A stretch of 64,000 bases of DNA from Trichostrongylus colubriformis (GCA_963978905.1 OZ022260.1:14001725-14065724), one strand, 5' to 3'; positions 37,650 through 47,900 are shown, counted from the first letter of the stretch. Notes: generated from the sequence alone by a model not told the origin. Translations and numbers: made by a program.

Positions 37650-37904
37650 TCCAAAAACCAGGCTCTTCTAGCAAAACTTGTTTTTGCGTTTTTGGCATTT
37701 TTGCGATTTTGTGATTCTGCTATTTTACGGACTCGTTTTTTCACACGCGACACTACATACGACATTGAGATTGTGAACGAAAAAACGATGCCACAATTCT
37801 GCGTGCGGAGCCGCGACACCGCAAAATCGCATACTCGCAGAATCGCATAATCGCAAAAAGGCAACACCGCAAAAACGCATAATCCCGAAGTCTGACGGCG
37901 GCCT
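37650..37904. mobile_element. Fold-back element, copy D1
   Basis: The right end reads GACGGCGGCC followed by TAA. The right arm has CGCAGAATCGCATAATCGC and GCAACACCGCAAAAACGC words, and the left arm has GCGTTTTTGGCATTTTTGCG. The core CACACGCGACACTACATACG and GTGCGGAGCCGCGACACC is shared with D2 at 44003-44170. The left boundary is unclear because it merges with the 37.24-40.69 kb inverted arm. Confidence 0.5.
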
Positions 37905-37994
37905 AATTGGAAACCTGTAATATGTATGAAGGACAAATTTTTTTTTATTTTTGATAGCTGCTGATTTTCGCCGCAGCCCGCGATGCGAAATGTC

Positions 37995-38060
37995 CTCGAG
38001 TGCGGGTTCGACTCCCGTCCGAGACCGAAGCTTTTGCCCATAATTCAGTTACTTGTGGCA
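37995..38060 (+). mobile_element. tRNA-derived SINE copy 3, truncated
   Basis: Only the box B side remains: GTGCGGGTTCGACTCCCGTC, then GAGACCGAAGCTTTTGCCCA and TAATTCAG of the family tail. There is no box A upstream. Confidence 0.6.
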
Positions 38061-38888
38061 GACTACGCATTTCCGATCGCTTTTCTACGACCTTTTCGGG
38101 ATCCTCACTGAAGGACCACCTGCTCACAGCAGCGGATTATCCATTACTGTAAAGAGCTACTTGAGACGGTATCTCTCTCTTGTGGCCAAAGCGGCGGTAA
38201 TCCGTCGTCGTGGCGGTGTGCTCATTTGTAGAACACATTCATCTATGTATTACGTCATCGATGATCCTCGCGCTTTATCCCATCAGGAGAAACGATACGG
38301 GCCAAGAGTGAGCATTTTGGCGTCGTTTATGTGACGCGCATGTGGGCCATTCCAAGCGTCAGCATGATTTATGGGGATCATTCGACAAAAAACTCTATCG
38401 ACAGATTCGACGGAAAGATAAAAGTGTAAGTAAAGAAAAAGGTTAAATAAAAGGAACCAAGAATTTTGAAGTGAGGGAGGTGCAATTTCTTGAGTTTCGA
38501 TGGGGACGCTCATCTGTCCGCACTGTGGAACCATTGGGACTTCCACGCTACTTCCAACCAGTAGCACCGGACCTTTTACCACTTATTCATTACCCTTTAT
38601 CAAAGGGTCTTCTAAAATTGTAGATCAATGGCTGGAATGAGTCGGTAAGCAGGCAGGAGGCGTCGTTAATGTGCCAACAGTCAAGAGATGGCATCCAGTA
38701 CGAGCCAAAAATCTTTTTGGATTTCCTAGATCCATGTCGAAAATGATATGGATAAAAAACCAATTTGATTATTCGCGATAGACTCAACTCTCTTGAGGCT
38801 TAACACAGTTTTCAAGTACCCCACGATACAGATTATGGGTGGTGTGCATGACGCCTTCACCTACTATCCATGCTGAAATCAGGATTAA
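38061..38888. other. Gene-free stretch inside the 37.24-40.69 kb composite
   Basis: I see no gene or recognised repeat. Open frames at 38053-38334 (plus) and 38283-38582 (minus) are unrecognised. Confidence 0.3.
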
Positions 38889-38938
38889 AGGAATCCACGG
38901 AAAAAGAATTTTTCTGTCACCCATATATTTATTTTGTA

Positions 38939-39832
38939 TTAGGTTGATTCATAATAAATCGGGCAAATTGACCAATTTTAATCATTGTCGTACAACTTTT
39001 TTACGACAACAGGGATTCACTTGAAATATACTCCATCTTTATCGATGACCTTCTGCCACGGTATAGGCAGATCATGGATGCCCTTGCTCCAGAAGGCCGG
39101 AAGCTGGAGCTCGAAGAAGTTGCAGAGTGCCGCCTTGACCTCGTCGCGAGTTTTGAAGTCTTGGCCGTCCAGGTGGCGTTGGCTGTGGGAGAAAAGGTGG
39201 AAATCTGAAGGGGCCAGGTCTGGGGAGTACGGTGGGTATAGAAGTACGGTCCAACTGTACGACAGCAGCTCGGCCTTGGTCGATCTTGCGAAGTGCGGTC
39301 TGTGGAAGTAGACACGTTGTCGTGCTGGAAGTAGACATGTGACCGCCGCCGTAGCGAACTTTGGACATTGGCCTTCAATTCTCGTAATTGACGAACGTAG
39401 ACGTCGGCGGATACTGTGGTACCTTCATCGAGCAGCTCCCAGTACTCTACGCCGTGTACGCTCCACCAACCGCGGTTCGTCTTCGATGGAATAGTCGCGT
39501 GACGCAAACTTCGAATGCTACAACTACAGTGTACTTCTGCCGAGGGCATGCTCCTTGTGAACTTCTATCAGACGTCTGCCGATATCCGCGGGTTCCTGGC
39601 CAGATAGCGATATAAATAGTATGACGTTGCGGATGTGGTCTCTGGACCGCTTGAAATCGTGCGGCATGGTGGCGGGATGTAACTACTTTGGAGTGATTAT
39701 TTTGCGGTTCTTTGAAGAGCTTTTCATACTCATTCCAACGGTACCTCGCGCGTCCATTTTCGTTAATTCGTTACTGAGTTATGATCTCTATAAATCATCA
39801 CCATTTGTCCGATTTATTATGAATCAACCTAA
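38939..39832 (-). mobile_element. Internally deleted mariner inserted in K2
   Basis: This 894-bp element has terminal inverted repeats beginning TTAGGTTGATTCATAATAAA. They match over about 30 bp with one difference, and TA duplications flank it (38937-38938 and 39833-39834). Full-length mariners are usually near 1.3 kb, so roughly a third is missing, mostly the 5' part of the transposase. TTAGGTTG ends resemble the irritans-type mariners. The subfamily call is tentative. Confidence 0.9.
39017..39549 (-). pseudogene. Mariner transposase, broken
   Basis: Reading from 39549 down, one frame gives a mariner-like middle section: WWSVHGVEYWELLDEGTTV, then FQHDN, the site of the second catalytic Asp. 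A frame change follows, and the C-terminal third continues as PPYSPDLAPSDFHLFS, GIHDLPIPWQKVIDKDGVYF and a stop at 39017. The HDN and YSPD..SD signatures are those of DD34D mariner transposases. The N-terminal DNA-binding region and first catalytic Asp are absent. It is non-functional by deletion and frameshift. Confidence 0.85.
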
Positions 39833-40150
39833 TATTTGCCTAATGTGGGTCGTTTGCGAATTCCACGCAAAGAATGTGAATCCGCCGGATATACATCACC
39901 ACAGAGTCTCGGCCGGATGGGCGGAGCCTCCGATCGAATGCCCACCCCTTCGTCCCTCGCGGTCGGAGACGGACGGCGGGACGGGGCTTTTACCCGGAGG
40001 CTGACCGAGAATTTGGGGAGTTGTATCTTAGTCGAATTCTCACATTTTCGTGTGAAACTTTGTATGCAGCCTTTAATAAGCATATACAGCATAAATATAT
40101 GGGTGACAAAGAAACCCATTTTCCGTGGACGGTTCTTTCGTTATGCATGG

Positions 40151-40236
40151 GAATTTCCGTTCACCACCAAAAAGATGTGGTTGACTACGCTGAGGTGCCG
40201 CCGATTCCGAGTCGCCGCTTTTCTATATAGTCATCT
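40151..40236. repeat. Direct repeat, copy 1 of 2
   Basis: The block from TTCCGTTCACCACCAAAAAG to CGCCGCTTTTC and AGTCATCTC is repeated in the same orientation at 40668-40756 with about 15-20% differences. The spacing is about 520 bp. The inner arm of the 3.4-kb composite lies between the two copies. Confidence 0.6.
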
Positions 40237-40667
40237 CGCCAAATGGCAAAATCGCAAAAACGCAAAATCGCAAAATGGAGAATTTGCTTTCAGCGTTTGA
40301 TTTTTGAAATCTCTAGTTATTTCAAATTGTTGCGTACATTCTCAGTGCTCAAGAACTTCATGATCAGCCACATGCAATTCATTATCAGCAAACTCATGCA
40401 TTTTTGACCCACATTAAACTACCACGTGTGTGATAAAAAATCGAATAAAAATGTGCGTGTATCAGAACAACGGGAAATTCAATGAATTAATATTATACCA
40501 TTCGTTCCGTGTTCCTGAACTGCTTCCTTTTAAAGAAACCTAACCCCCTATACTTCTACCAATAAGTTTAAATTTCATGCATTTCAGTTTTTATTTATAC
40601 AGCGCCCCCTTCTCGGATTCTGTAAACGATAAACGCTTAAAACTACCTCGAGCTGTGTTCATTGTGG

Positions 40668-40756
40668 GGCGGAACTTTTGTTCACTTCCAAAAGGATGTG
40701 CTTGACTGAGCTCAAGTGCCACCGATTCCGAGTAGCCGCTTTTCGATAATAATCTC
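40668..40756. repeat. Direct repeat, copy 2 of 2
   Basis: Second copy of the block at 40151-40236 (CCAAAAGGATGTGCTTGACT..CCGATTCCGAGTAGCCGCTT). The pair may be an old flanking duplication or two ends of a repeat consensus. Confidence 0.6.
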
Positions 40757-42261
40757 ACTGACACTTCTCGATGTTAAGTCGAGCGTGCTATCGCATGTAG
40801 CATTGAGTGATAATCCTTGTGTCCAAGGTTACGCACGTCGTGTCCAAAAGAGGGCCTGTCAGCGTAGAACATGTGTCGAATAGGTATCGACTGATGTTCG
40901 GCACTAATTGGTCATTTGAAATAGCCGTCAGCGACAAACACTCAACAACATCTTTGACCATCTGCAGGCCTTTTGTAACTGAATGCATCGTTACCATGTT
41001 CGACGCACTTCAAACACAAAGGACAAGATATGACCTAAACACAGTCGGGTCAGCCACTAACGGATCAGAAAGGGGGGGAGGGGACAAACACGAATTTAAT
41101 TTTGCTCGTATTAAGCTAAGAAAGTACGCGGAACATGAACCACACTGCTTGACTATGTTGGTAAAATCAAAATAATAGTTTATAATAATATATATGAATT
41201 CCGTCTCTTCTTTTACTAGCTTTCTCTTTCTTCTTCCACTTACTTACTTTTGATCTTATTTTATATTCAGAGTGCGGCAAAAGTATTGACCGCCTGACAA
41301 ACAGGGTACACTGAGAATCGAGAATTCCTCGACATGGGGATCGTATTTGACCGGATAGGAGGGTGGGAGGTCGTATATTCGGAAGTCAGCGACAAGCCCT
41401 AAAATCCAAAATTTTAGTAAACAGATGAGAAGCAAAGGGTATTTTACCGCGTGTGACAAAATGTAAAATAAATATCTCTTTTGCCTCAGGAAAGTATAAA
41501 CACATCGCAGCTATGCAATCGGGCAACAGTTCCTGGTATTGTAGGGTTAAGAAAAGTAGGTCCGTATTTGGTTGCCATAAACGTGGGGTAGTACTGAGGC
41601 GGCTCTTTCTCGGCATCCCGGAGCGCCCTGCTGATAAGGCTTCACCTCACTGTTAGGAGGAAATGATGTATCAGCATGACTTTCACTGATATATACAATC
41701 AGCTAACAGTTTCTACTTCACGTCATAATATGCCTCCGAAATTTCATAGGATCGCCTTAGGAAAGTGACGAAGCGGGTGAGGAATAGCATTTACTAAGGG
41801 TCGCAGGTGACCACCGCGCAAATCGTCCCATACTCTTATAAAAATGGTCTCAAAAGCAACGAGTAATAGCGCAGGCTTTGCGCTACAAGCCGAAACAATC
41901 GCACATACTACTCAGGAAATCTGTAGAGGCGCTTTTGCAATACGATGTGGCGTAGTACCGAAATTCCACAAATTTATCGATATTCGAGTCAAAACTGACC
42001 AGCACAACTAAATCAAAATGTCGTCAAAAGATACTTACGTCCCTTGATGATACCTCAACTGAGACTCATCCGGATAACTTCTAGTAGGAAACAGCCTCGA
42101 CCCACAAGGCATGGCTACTAGTCTCAGTCATAGGGTCCACGACTTCACCACCTTGCAGTGATGACCACCAGAAGCATGAATCTTGACCTGCTCAAGATTT
42201 TTTGCAGGTAGTATCTTGGAGGACGAAGTCTGCACTACCTCACCCATTTTTCTCTATTCTC
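40757..42261. other. Gene-free stretch
   Basis: An unrecognised open frame lies at 40807-41175 (plus, 122 aa). The segment 41311-41390 contains a J-family end (GGGTACACTGAGAATCGAG, ATTCCTCGACATGGGGATCG). No gene supported. Confidence 0.3.
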
Positions 42262-42264
42262 TTA

Positions 42265-42437
42265 GGCCGCGGTCATACTTTGCGAAGCCGGCGGCAGGGC
42301 GTGGTTGCGTATATCTGCGTCTCCGCCTATGCCACCCTGCCTCGTTGCCTGCGTCATCTCTACATCTCCCCTTGCCACTCTCCCTTGCATCCTCTGTATG
42401 CAGCCACGCCCTGCTTGCGGTGAGTATGACCGCGGCC
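42265..42437. mobile_element. Short fold-back MITE of the GGCCGC clan, copy C1
   Basis: This 173-bp element has TTA duplications on both sides (42262-42264 and 42438-42440). Ends are GGCCGCGGTCATACTTTGCG and its inverted partner ending GAGTATGACCGCGGCC. The inner arms are GGCAGGGCGTGGTTGC and GCAGCCACGCCCTGC. The terminal 16 bases match those of A1 and A2 with one difference, so the same transposase could have moved them (inference). Confidence 0.8.
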
Positions 42438-42440
42438 TTA

Positions 42441-42789
42441 AGCCTGTTTAGGAGAGTTTTGGACGATTTGCAAAATGGTCACCTGTGCCCGACTATACGC
42501 TCTTCCTCGCAATCTCGCGACTGTGTATGGGCCGTAGGCGATCTAATAAGTTCTAGAGCTACATAATGAAATGTTTAATGATCATCTATACTTTGAACAA
42601 AATTCATATATAATAGATGAATTTTAAGGAATCGTCAAGCGGTCAATGCTTTTGCCGCACCCTGTATTTTTAACATTTCCTTGAAAGGTAATTCATTTAA
42701 TTTAGCAAAAAGTATAGAGACATGGAATCGTCTTTTCCTTTAGCTAACACTTGGGTTTTCTGACAATCCCAACTATCCGAGCTCTGAAT
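42441..42789. other. Gene-free spacer
   Basis: About 350 bp between two fold-back elements. I see nothing supportable. Confidence 0.4.
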
Positions 42790-43017
42790 GGGGTGTATAT
42801 CGTTAGGACAGAAACGTCGCGTGGCCGTATTTGGCGCGCGACGAGATGGTGCGAGCTATGCGCGCCGTAACGGATGGGTCTTGAAGCGATGACGGTGCTC
42901 TACGCCTCATTCTGGGCGTACTTCAGGACTCAACTAATACGGCGCGCATAGCTCGCACCATCCCGTCGCGTGCCGAACACGGCCACGCGACGTTTCTGTC
43001 CTAACGATATACACCCC
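42790..43017. mobile_element. Fold-back MITE, copy G1
   Basis: 228 bp with about 75-bp inverted arms, nearly perfect. The left arm starts GGGGTGTATATCGTTAGGAC and continues AGAAACGTCGCGTGGCCGT and GATGGTGCGAGCTATGCGCG. The right arm is its reverse complement with a handful of changes. A loop of about 65 bp separates them. No convincing target duplication. Diverged relatives may lie at about 4790-4945 and 36595-36780. Confidence 0.85.
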
Positions 43018-43494
43018 AGGGCTTGATGAAAAACGCAGGGAACCAAACCATAGAATAATTTCCTATAAAATTATCGTTTACAGATAACTTTTTGAACTTT
43101 TCATTTATTTTCGAAAATGATTCTCAAAGCAGCGCGCAATAGTAACCATCCTGAAGAAGCATGTACTACGAGACTTAAAGGCACCGGGAGGGGGGCAAGG
43201 GCGGAATAACGTTTACAAAAACAATGGCGTCTGAAAACAAACATATGGGTTCGGTAGATACAATGTGTAACGAAACCGGCGTTGAAAAACGCGCCATAGG
43301 ACGCTATTTGCCTTCAGCGCGCGCTTCCGTCCGAACTGCAAGCTTCCATGGCCGAGCCACGCTTCGTTCATTTTAAAGCTTGTCTTCGGCCTGATGTAAC
43401 CTTTTTTTTAAATTATTTCCTCTTTAGACTGTCTTCTAGTGACATATTTTACTTGTTTACTTGTGGATCTTCTTAATTGTGCATTATCTCAGAA

Positions 43495-43722
43495 GGGTCA
43501 AATAAAGTGGGGGGGGGGGGGGGGGGGAGACGCAACTTTGCGTCGACGTCGAAGCTCCTTTCCCTTACTAGGCTGGGGCTAAAATTGATATCCCCTCCTC
43601 CTACATTAAAAAGCATCTGTCAAAGCATAGGTCTCATCTGCTTTACCCTAACCCTAGGAAGGGAAAGAAGCTTTGACGTGGGTGAAAATTTTGCGTCTCC
43701 CCTCCCCGACTTTATTTGACCC
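43495..43722. mobile_element. Fold-back MITE with G/C-run arms, copy B1
   Basis: 228 bp. The ends are GGGTCAAATAAAGT followed by an 18-base G run, then GAGACGCAA..TTTGCGTC on the left; the right mirrors this with GCGTCTCC..CCCCGACTTTATTTGACCC. The inner arms carry TTTCCCTTACTAGGCT against CCCTAGGAAGGGAAA. The core AAGCATCTGTCAAAGCATAG is shared by all B copies. No clear target duplication here. Confidence 0.85.
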
Positions 43723-44002
43723 GTAAGTACATCTAGAAACAATATAAGAAAGAACAAAGTAAAAACTAAAAGGAAAAAACAAATCATAATAGAACCATCT
43801 TCTTTTGGCACCATGCCAAGGCGTCAAATTGGCGAGTTTGTGCAATGGCGGCCACTCAATCTCGTCCACACTACGTCTGTTCTACAGTAAGCCAAAATTA
43901 CCCCCTCCTGGTGTCTTTAACAGAAAATCCAGTAGATGAGGTGCGGGTGGGAAGGGAGAGTGAAGGACATTGGCAAAAGCCAGTAGACGGTAGACAATAG
44001 GT

Positions 44003-44170
44003 CGCCTTAAGGAGCGATTATGCGTTTTTACGATTTTGGATTTTGCGGCACCGCACTTTCGCACGCGATACTACCATCGTGAGATAGTGCAATGCTGCAA
44101 CTTCCCGTGCGGAGCCGTGACACCGCAAAGCCGTGAAGTCGGATAAGTCGCCGTCAGACTTCGCGACATC
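44003..44170. mobile_element. Fold-back element, copy D2
   Basis: Shares the core of D1: CACGCGATACTAC, GTGCGGAGCCGTGACACCGC. The left arm is ATTATGCGTTTTTACGATTT and the right arm has CGTGAAGTCGGATAAGTCGC then CGTCAGACTTCG. Ends are decayed and boundaries approximate. Confidence 0.5.
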
Positions 44171-44955
44171 ATAGCTTCTACAGAAGCACTTTCTATGTTT
44201 TTAGACCTGATGGGTGCCATGAGCTATGTGGCATTATTTGGTTCCCTGTGTTCATATTTCAGTGGTGAAACTACACTGGCGATTTTTGGAGACTCGATAA
44301 CTGCTCTAATATCTATTAACCTCCTCTCCTGCCTCCAAGTGTGTCTCCATGTTCTCAATGTATAGCTTTGGACCCTGACGATGTCGCATTCCACTTCTTC
44401 TTGCAAACTGAATGCCTACGCCCACCCCTACCTTATCAATGGTTCCTGGTATCTGAGCACCACATAAATATGCTCACAAATCCAAAGTTCGACATCTTAA
44501 AGTTGATCTCTCTTGCCTGTTGCAAAAGAAAACACTTTGGTAAATCTACATTATTCTACTTCCACCCCTAGTATAATACATAATCACATAAGAGTAATTT
44601 ATATTGAACTTTGTCGTATGGTAATTTGTCTGACCAAAACACAGTACAATTCAATGCATTGGTAGGAAAGTAGCAATCACTACTTAATTCACAACAACAG
44701 GATGGAGAGAAAACTCAGGAATTCAAAATTCATTTTTTCAGTCACACAGTTCGAACAATGTCAGCTAATGTAACAAGTAACAATGAATGAGCCTAATAAT
44801 CTTCTAAACAACTCTACGAAATATGAATGGGTTTTTTTCATCATAACCAATCAATACCAATAAAGTGGGTATAGCTAACAAAGGACTAAATCTATGATAA
44901 AAACGTCTGTTGAAACTGCTTCAAAAAAAGGATGGTAGGAAATCCTGTTAACAAA
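44171..44955. other. 3' flank of timm-23
   Basis: Holds the presumed 3' untranslated region and downstream flank of the minus-strand timm-23 gene. I found no canonical AATAAA close to the stop on the minus strand. An open frame at 44341-44571 (plus) is unrecognised. Confidence 0.35.
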
Positions 44956-47900
44956 TTAAGCGAATATCTCTGAGATTCGCTGCCGGCTATCCGGATTCGC
45001 TAACGTCCATGCAGTCGCTAAGGCTAGTCCGACGAGAGCCCCTATAAGAACAAGTCGAGCGATGAGCAATGAAAAGGCGAACATTCAATCACAACAGCCC
45101 GTTCTCCACATCACTCGGACCCCTGACTACTAAAATGACCTTCATTTTTGCGGTACCTTCACTGAGGTCAATTAGGCACCATAACCATCAGCGCCACAGC
45201 TTCCTTTAATAAATTCTAAAACAAGTCCCACATATATTTCTGTCACCGTCTCGCCAATATTTTTGATCACCCTCGCACTAACCGGTACGAGACCAAGAGT
45301 GATGTCATGTTCATGGTCAGGTTACACAATAATCCCCACATGAAGGAACAAAGCAAATATGTGGGAAGTGTGGCGCCAAATGGCGAAAAAGGCGCCGGAC
45401 TATTACAACTCAGACACCGCCAGTTAGATGAAAAAAAAAAAGATTCTGGCTTTGTTTAGGGAGAGGACCGAGCTAAAAAAAGAGTACATCTTTTTCTATT
45501 GCGCTGTCTAGAACGTAACAATTGAATATTGCCAAAACGCTTCATAAAAACCAAAAAGAAAACCGATAGATGAAATGATGTTTCATCAAGTAATGTGAGA
45601 ACTGTAATAAATGCAGCAAAACAAATATATAAAACTCACCAATACCGCTCGCTCTCAACCCATGAGGACTGCGGTAAATGGCACCTGTGAGAGCACCGGC
45701 ACCAAGACCGTTCAACTCATCTTCTGCCCGTACAGAACGGAAAGCTATTTCTAATGCAGAGTACATGAACACGACAGCACCTAAAATATTCTGAATTGAA
45801 TCAAATGAATTTTCTGTCGAGATATTATACAGTTGTCAAAAATACAACCATTCACCTTCATTTTTCCTATATAAAATATCATCATAAAGAAAAAAATAAA
45901 ATGGATACAAAATTTGAAATACGGGCACTATTAGGTCTGTGCAGAATAAATGGCCAAAACGGAACACTTTATTCAAAACGCCATAACTTCGCTCAGACAC
46001 AACTTCATTTGTCGAAATAAAAACCATTCGAATCTACACTACCTTGCCAACGATCTGGTGAAGAAAATATGCCATCATGATCAAATTCTGGACTGTGAAA
46101 ATTAATGAAGTCAACGATGGCATTTTCAACATGCATCGTTTCGGCGAACTCCTTCTGACGCAGGTTTGCATCGAGAACCGGGAAAAAGTGGTAATCCGTC
46201 AGGAATGGGTCTGGGGAATAAGGGGGGTCAGGGAGCGCCTCGATCAGTTCCTGCCGGGTGACTAGCGAACTGTGGGGTTTTGCGTTGTTTTGCGCACCCA
46301 GTAAAAAATGATGCAGTTAGATCGAGCCTCTCCCTCTCCCCCCTTATTCCCCAGACTTATGCCTGACGGATTACTACTTTTTCCAGGTTCTCGATGCAAA
46401 CCTGCGGCAAAAAAATTATGCACGGTGAAAATGTCATTCTTGACTTTATCGATTCTCGCAATCCAGAATTTGATCATGATGACAAATTTCTTCAACAGAT
46501 CGTTGGCGAAATTCTGTATATTCGAATGGTTTATTTTTCAACAAGTAAACTTGTGTCTGAGCGAAGTTATGTATTTTTCAACAAGTAAACTTGTGTCTGA
46601 GCGAAGTTATGGCCAGTTAGGCCGCGTTCATACTTTGCGATTTTGTGAACGATTGAGCGACTGAGCGACTAAGCGACTGAGCGACTGAGCGACTGAGCGA
46701 CTGAGCGACTGAGCGACTGAGCGACTGAGCGACTGAGCGGAATATGTTCATGACCTTGCACAACTATAAATCGTCTGTGGGCGATGTATCATGCATCCGC
46801 AAATATACGCCTCCTGTAACCATTGGTAATGAAATGGAGAAAATTGAAAGAAAAATTAAACGAATTCACTCGCATAAACCGTATGACAAGTTTTCAAAAA
46901 ACATCGTTTAATTAATAAAGTGAGAAAACCAAGGTATCAAATGGCAACCGTAAGATCAAATAAGCCTAACATGAATCTAAGACGAACACGTTCATAGTTT
47001 AAAAAACTAACAGCAACAACAACAATCATCGCTCAATCGCTCAGTCGCTCAGTCGCTCAGTCGCTCAATCGCTCAGTCGCTCAGTCGCTCAGTCGCTCAA
47101 TCGCTCAGTCGCTCAATCGCTCACAAAATCGCAAAGTATGAACGCGGCCTTATGTTTTGGCCATTTATTCTGCACAGACTAATACATTCGTACGAGTTAC
47201 TACAAATAAAAACAGGATGGTGAGAACGGATTTCGATTTCAAGACCTCAAACGATCTCAAAAATTGCTTCAACACCATCCAAGCATGCTGCGTTTTTTCA
47301 GAACTACAACCTAAGGGATAAATGTGGCCATCACTGGCAAGAGAAGAAGTTAGGAAAGACTGTGAGAACTACTAAAATGCAATGAGGACCCATAAAAAAA
47401 TTTCGCATTGCGAAGAACATAAAAAAGCTACAAAAACAAACTCGCCACACGAGAAAATTCCCTCATATCGCTTCGATCAATCAACTATTACTCCATTAAA
47501 AATTTGAAAGCATTTGAGATACGGTAGAAAAGTCACTTTCATATATAGCATTCATAACGAGGTATGCTCGAGGGGCAATTAGCATTCACCTGCTGGTTGC
47601 GCATATCCTGATCCGTGCTTGACCGTAGCATTTACCATACGAGTCATCCACGGCTTTCCTACCTGAAATCTAAATTAGTGAGTGCACACAAGGAACGCTT
47701 TGACCACAACAGGAATGCATTTTACTTTACTAAAAACAACCTGTAATAGTGAAGATCTCACCAGCTTTCTTGTTTCTGGATTCATTAGCTCTCCGAGACC
47801 TCCTCTTATAGAGCCTACGGCGAACCCACTTCCAACAGCCCAACCGATATGTCCAAGGGCAAACTCAAATTTTCCTTTGCCTGAAGAACCAGTTCCACCG

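Larger units (their letters stand above)
38889..40138. mobile_element. Fold-back MITE, CACGG-ended family, copy K2 split by a mariner
   Basis: The left part (38889-38938: GGAATCCACGGAAAAAGAAT..CACCCATATATTTATTTTG) and the right part (39833-40138, ending TTTTCCGTGGACGGTTCT) together match the whole of K1 (1252-1670). A mariner occupies a TA in the left arm. Removing it and one TA restores the K1 order. No clear target duplication remains around this copy. Confidence 0.8.
37240..40690. repeat. 3.4-kb composite with ~450-bp inverted arms
   Basis: The left arm (about 37240-37700) and right arm (about 40240-40690) are diverged reverse complements. Ordered matches run from CGGCTCGAGGTGGTT (left outer) through TGAAATGCATGAAATT, AATGGTATAATATT, TTGTTCTGATACAC, GTGGGTCAAAAATG and GAAGTTCTTGAG to TTGCGATTTTG at the inner edge. 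The interior holds a fold-back remnant, a SINE fragment, and a MITE split by a mariner. Whether the arms are ends of one large element or two inverted copies of one repeat cannot be decided by eye. Confidence 0.6.
45931..47182. mobile_element. Inverted mariner derivative with two 3' ends, in timm-23 intron 4
   Basis: Ends TTAGGTCTGTGCAGAATAAA (left) and its reverse complement ending TTTATTCTGCACAGACTAA (right), flanked by TA (45929-45930, 47183-47184). Each half carries the same transposase 3' end in opposite orientation: minus strand 46292-46005, and a damaged copy on the plus strand about 46330-46530. So this is a fold-back of two mariner 3' halves joined near 46295-46310, not a complete transposon. 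The right half is interrupted by element A2 (46620-47149); without it the derivative is about 720 bp. Confidence 0.8.

Noticed and set aside
37386..38041. Minus-strand 161-aa open frame at 37556-38041
   Set aside because: It runs through the D1 fold-back and SINE remnant; Arg/Ser/Lys-rich stretches come from GCGATTTTG-type words.
43620..43869. Small proteins starting in element B1
   Set aside because: They begin inside the MITE arms and consist of hydrophobic low-complexity sequence; no conservation signal.
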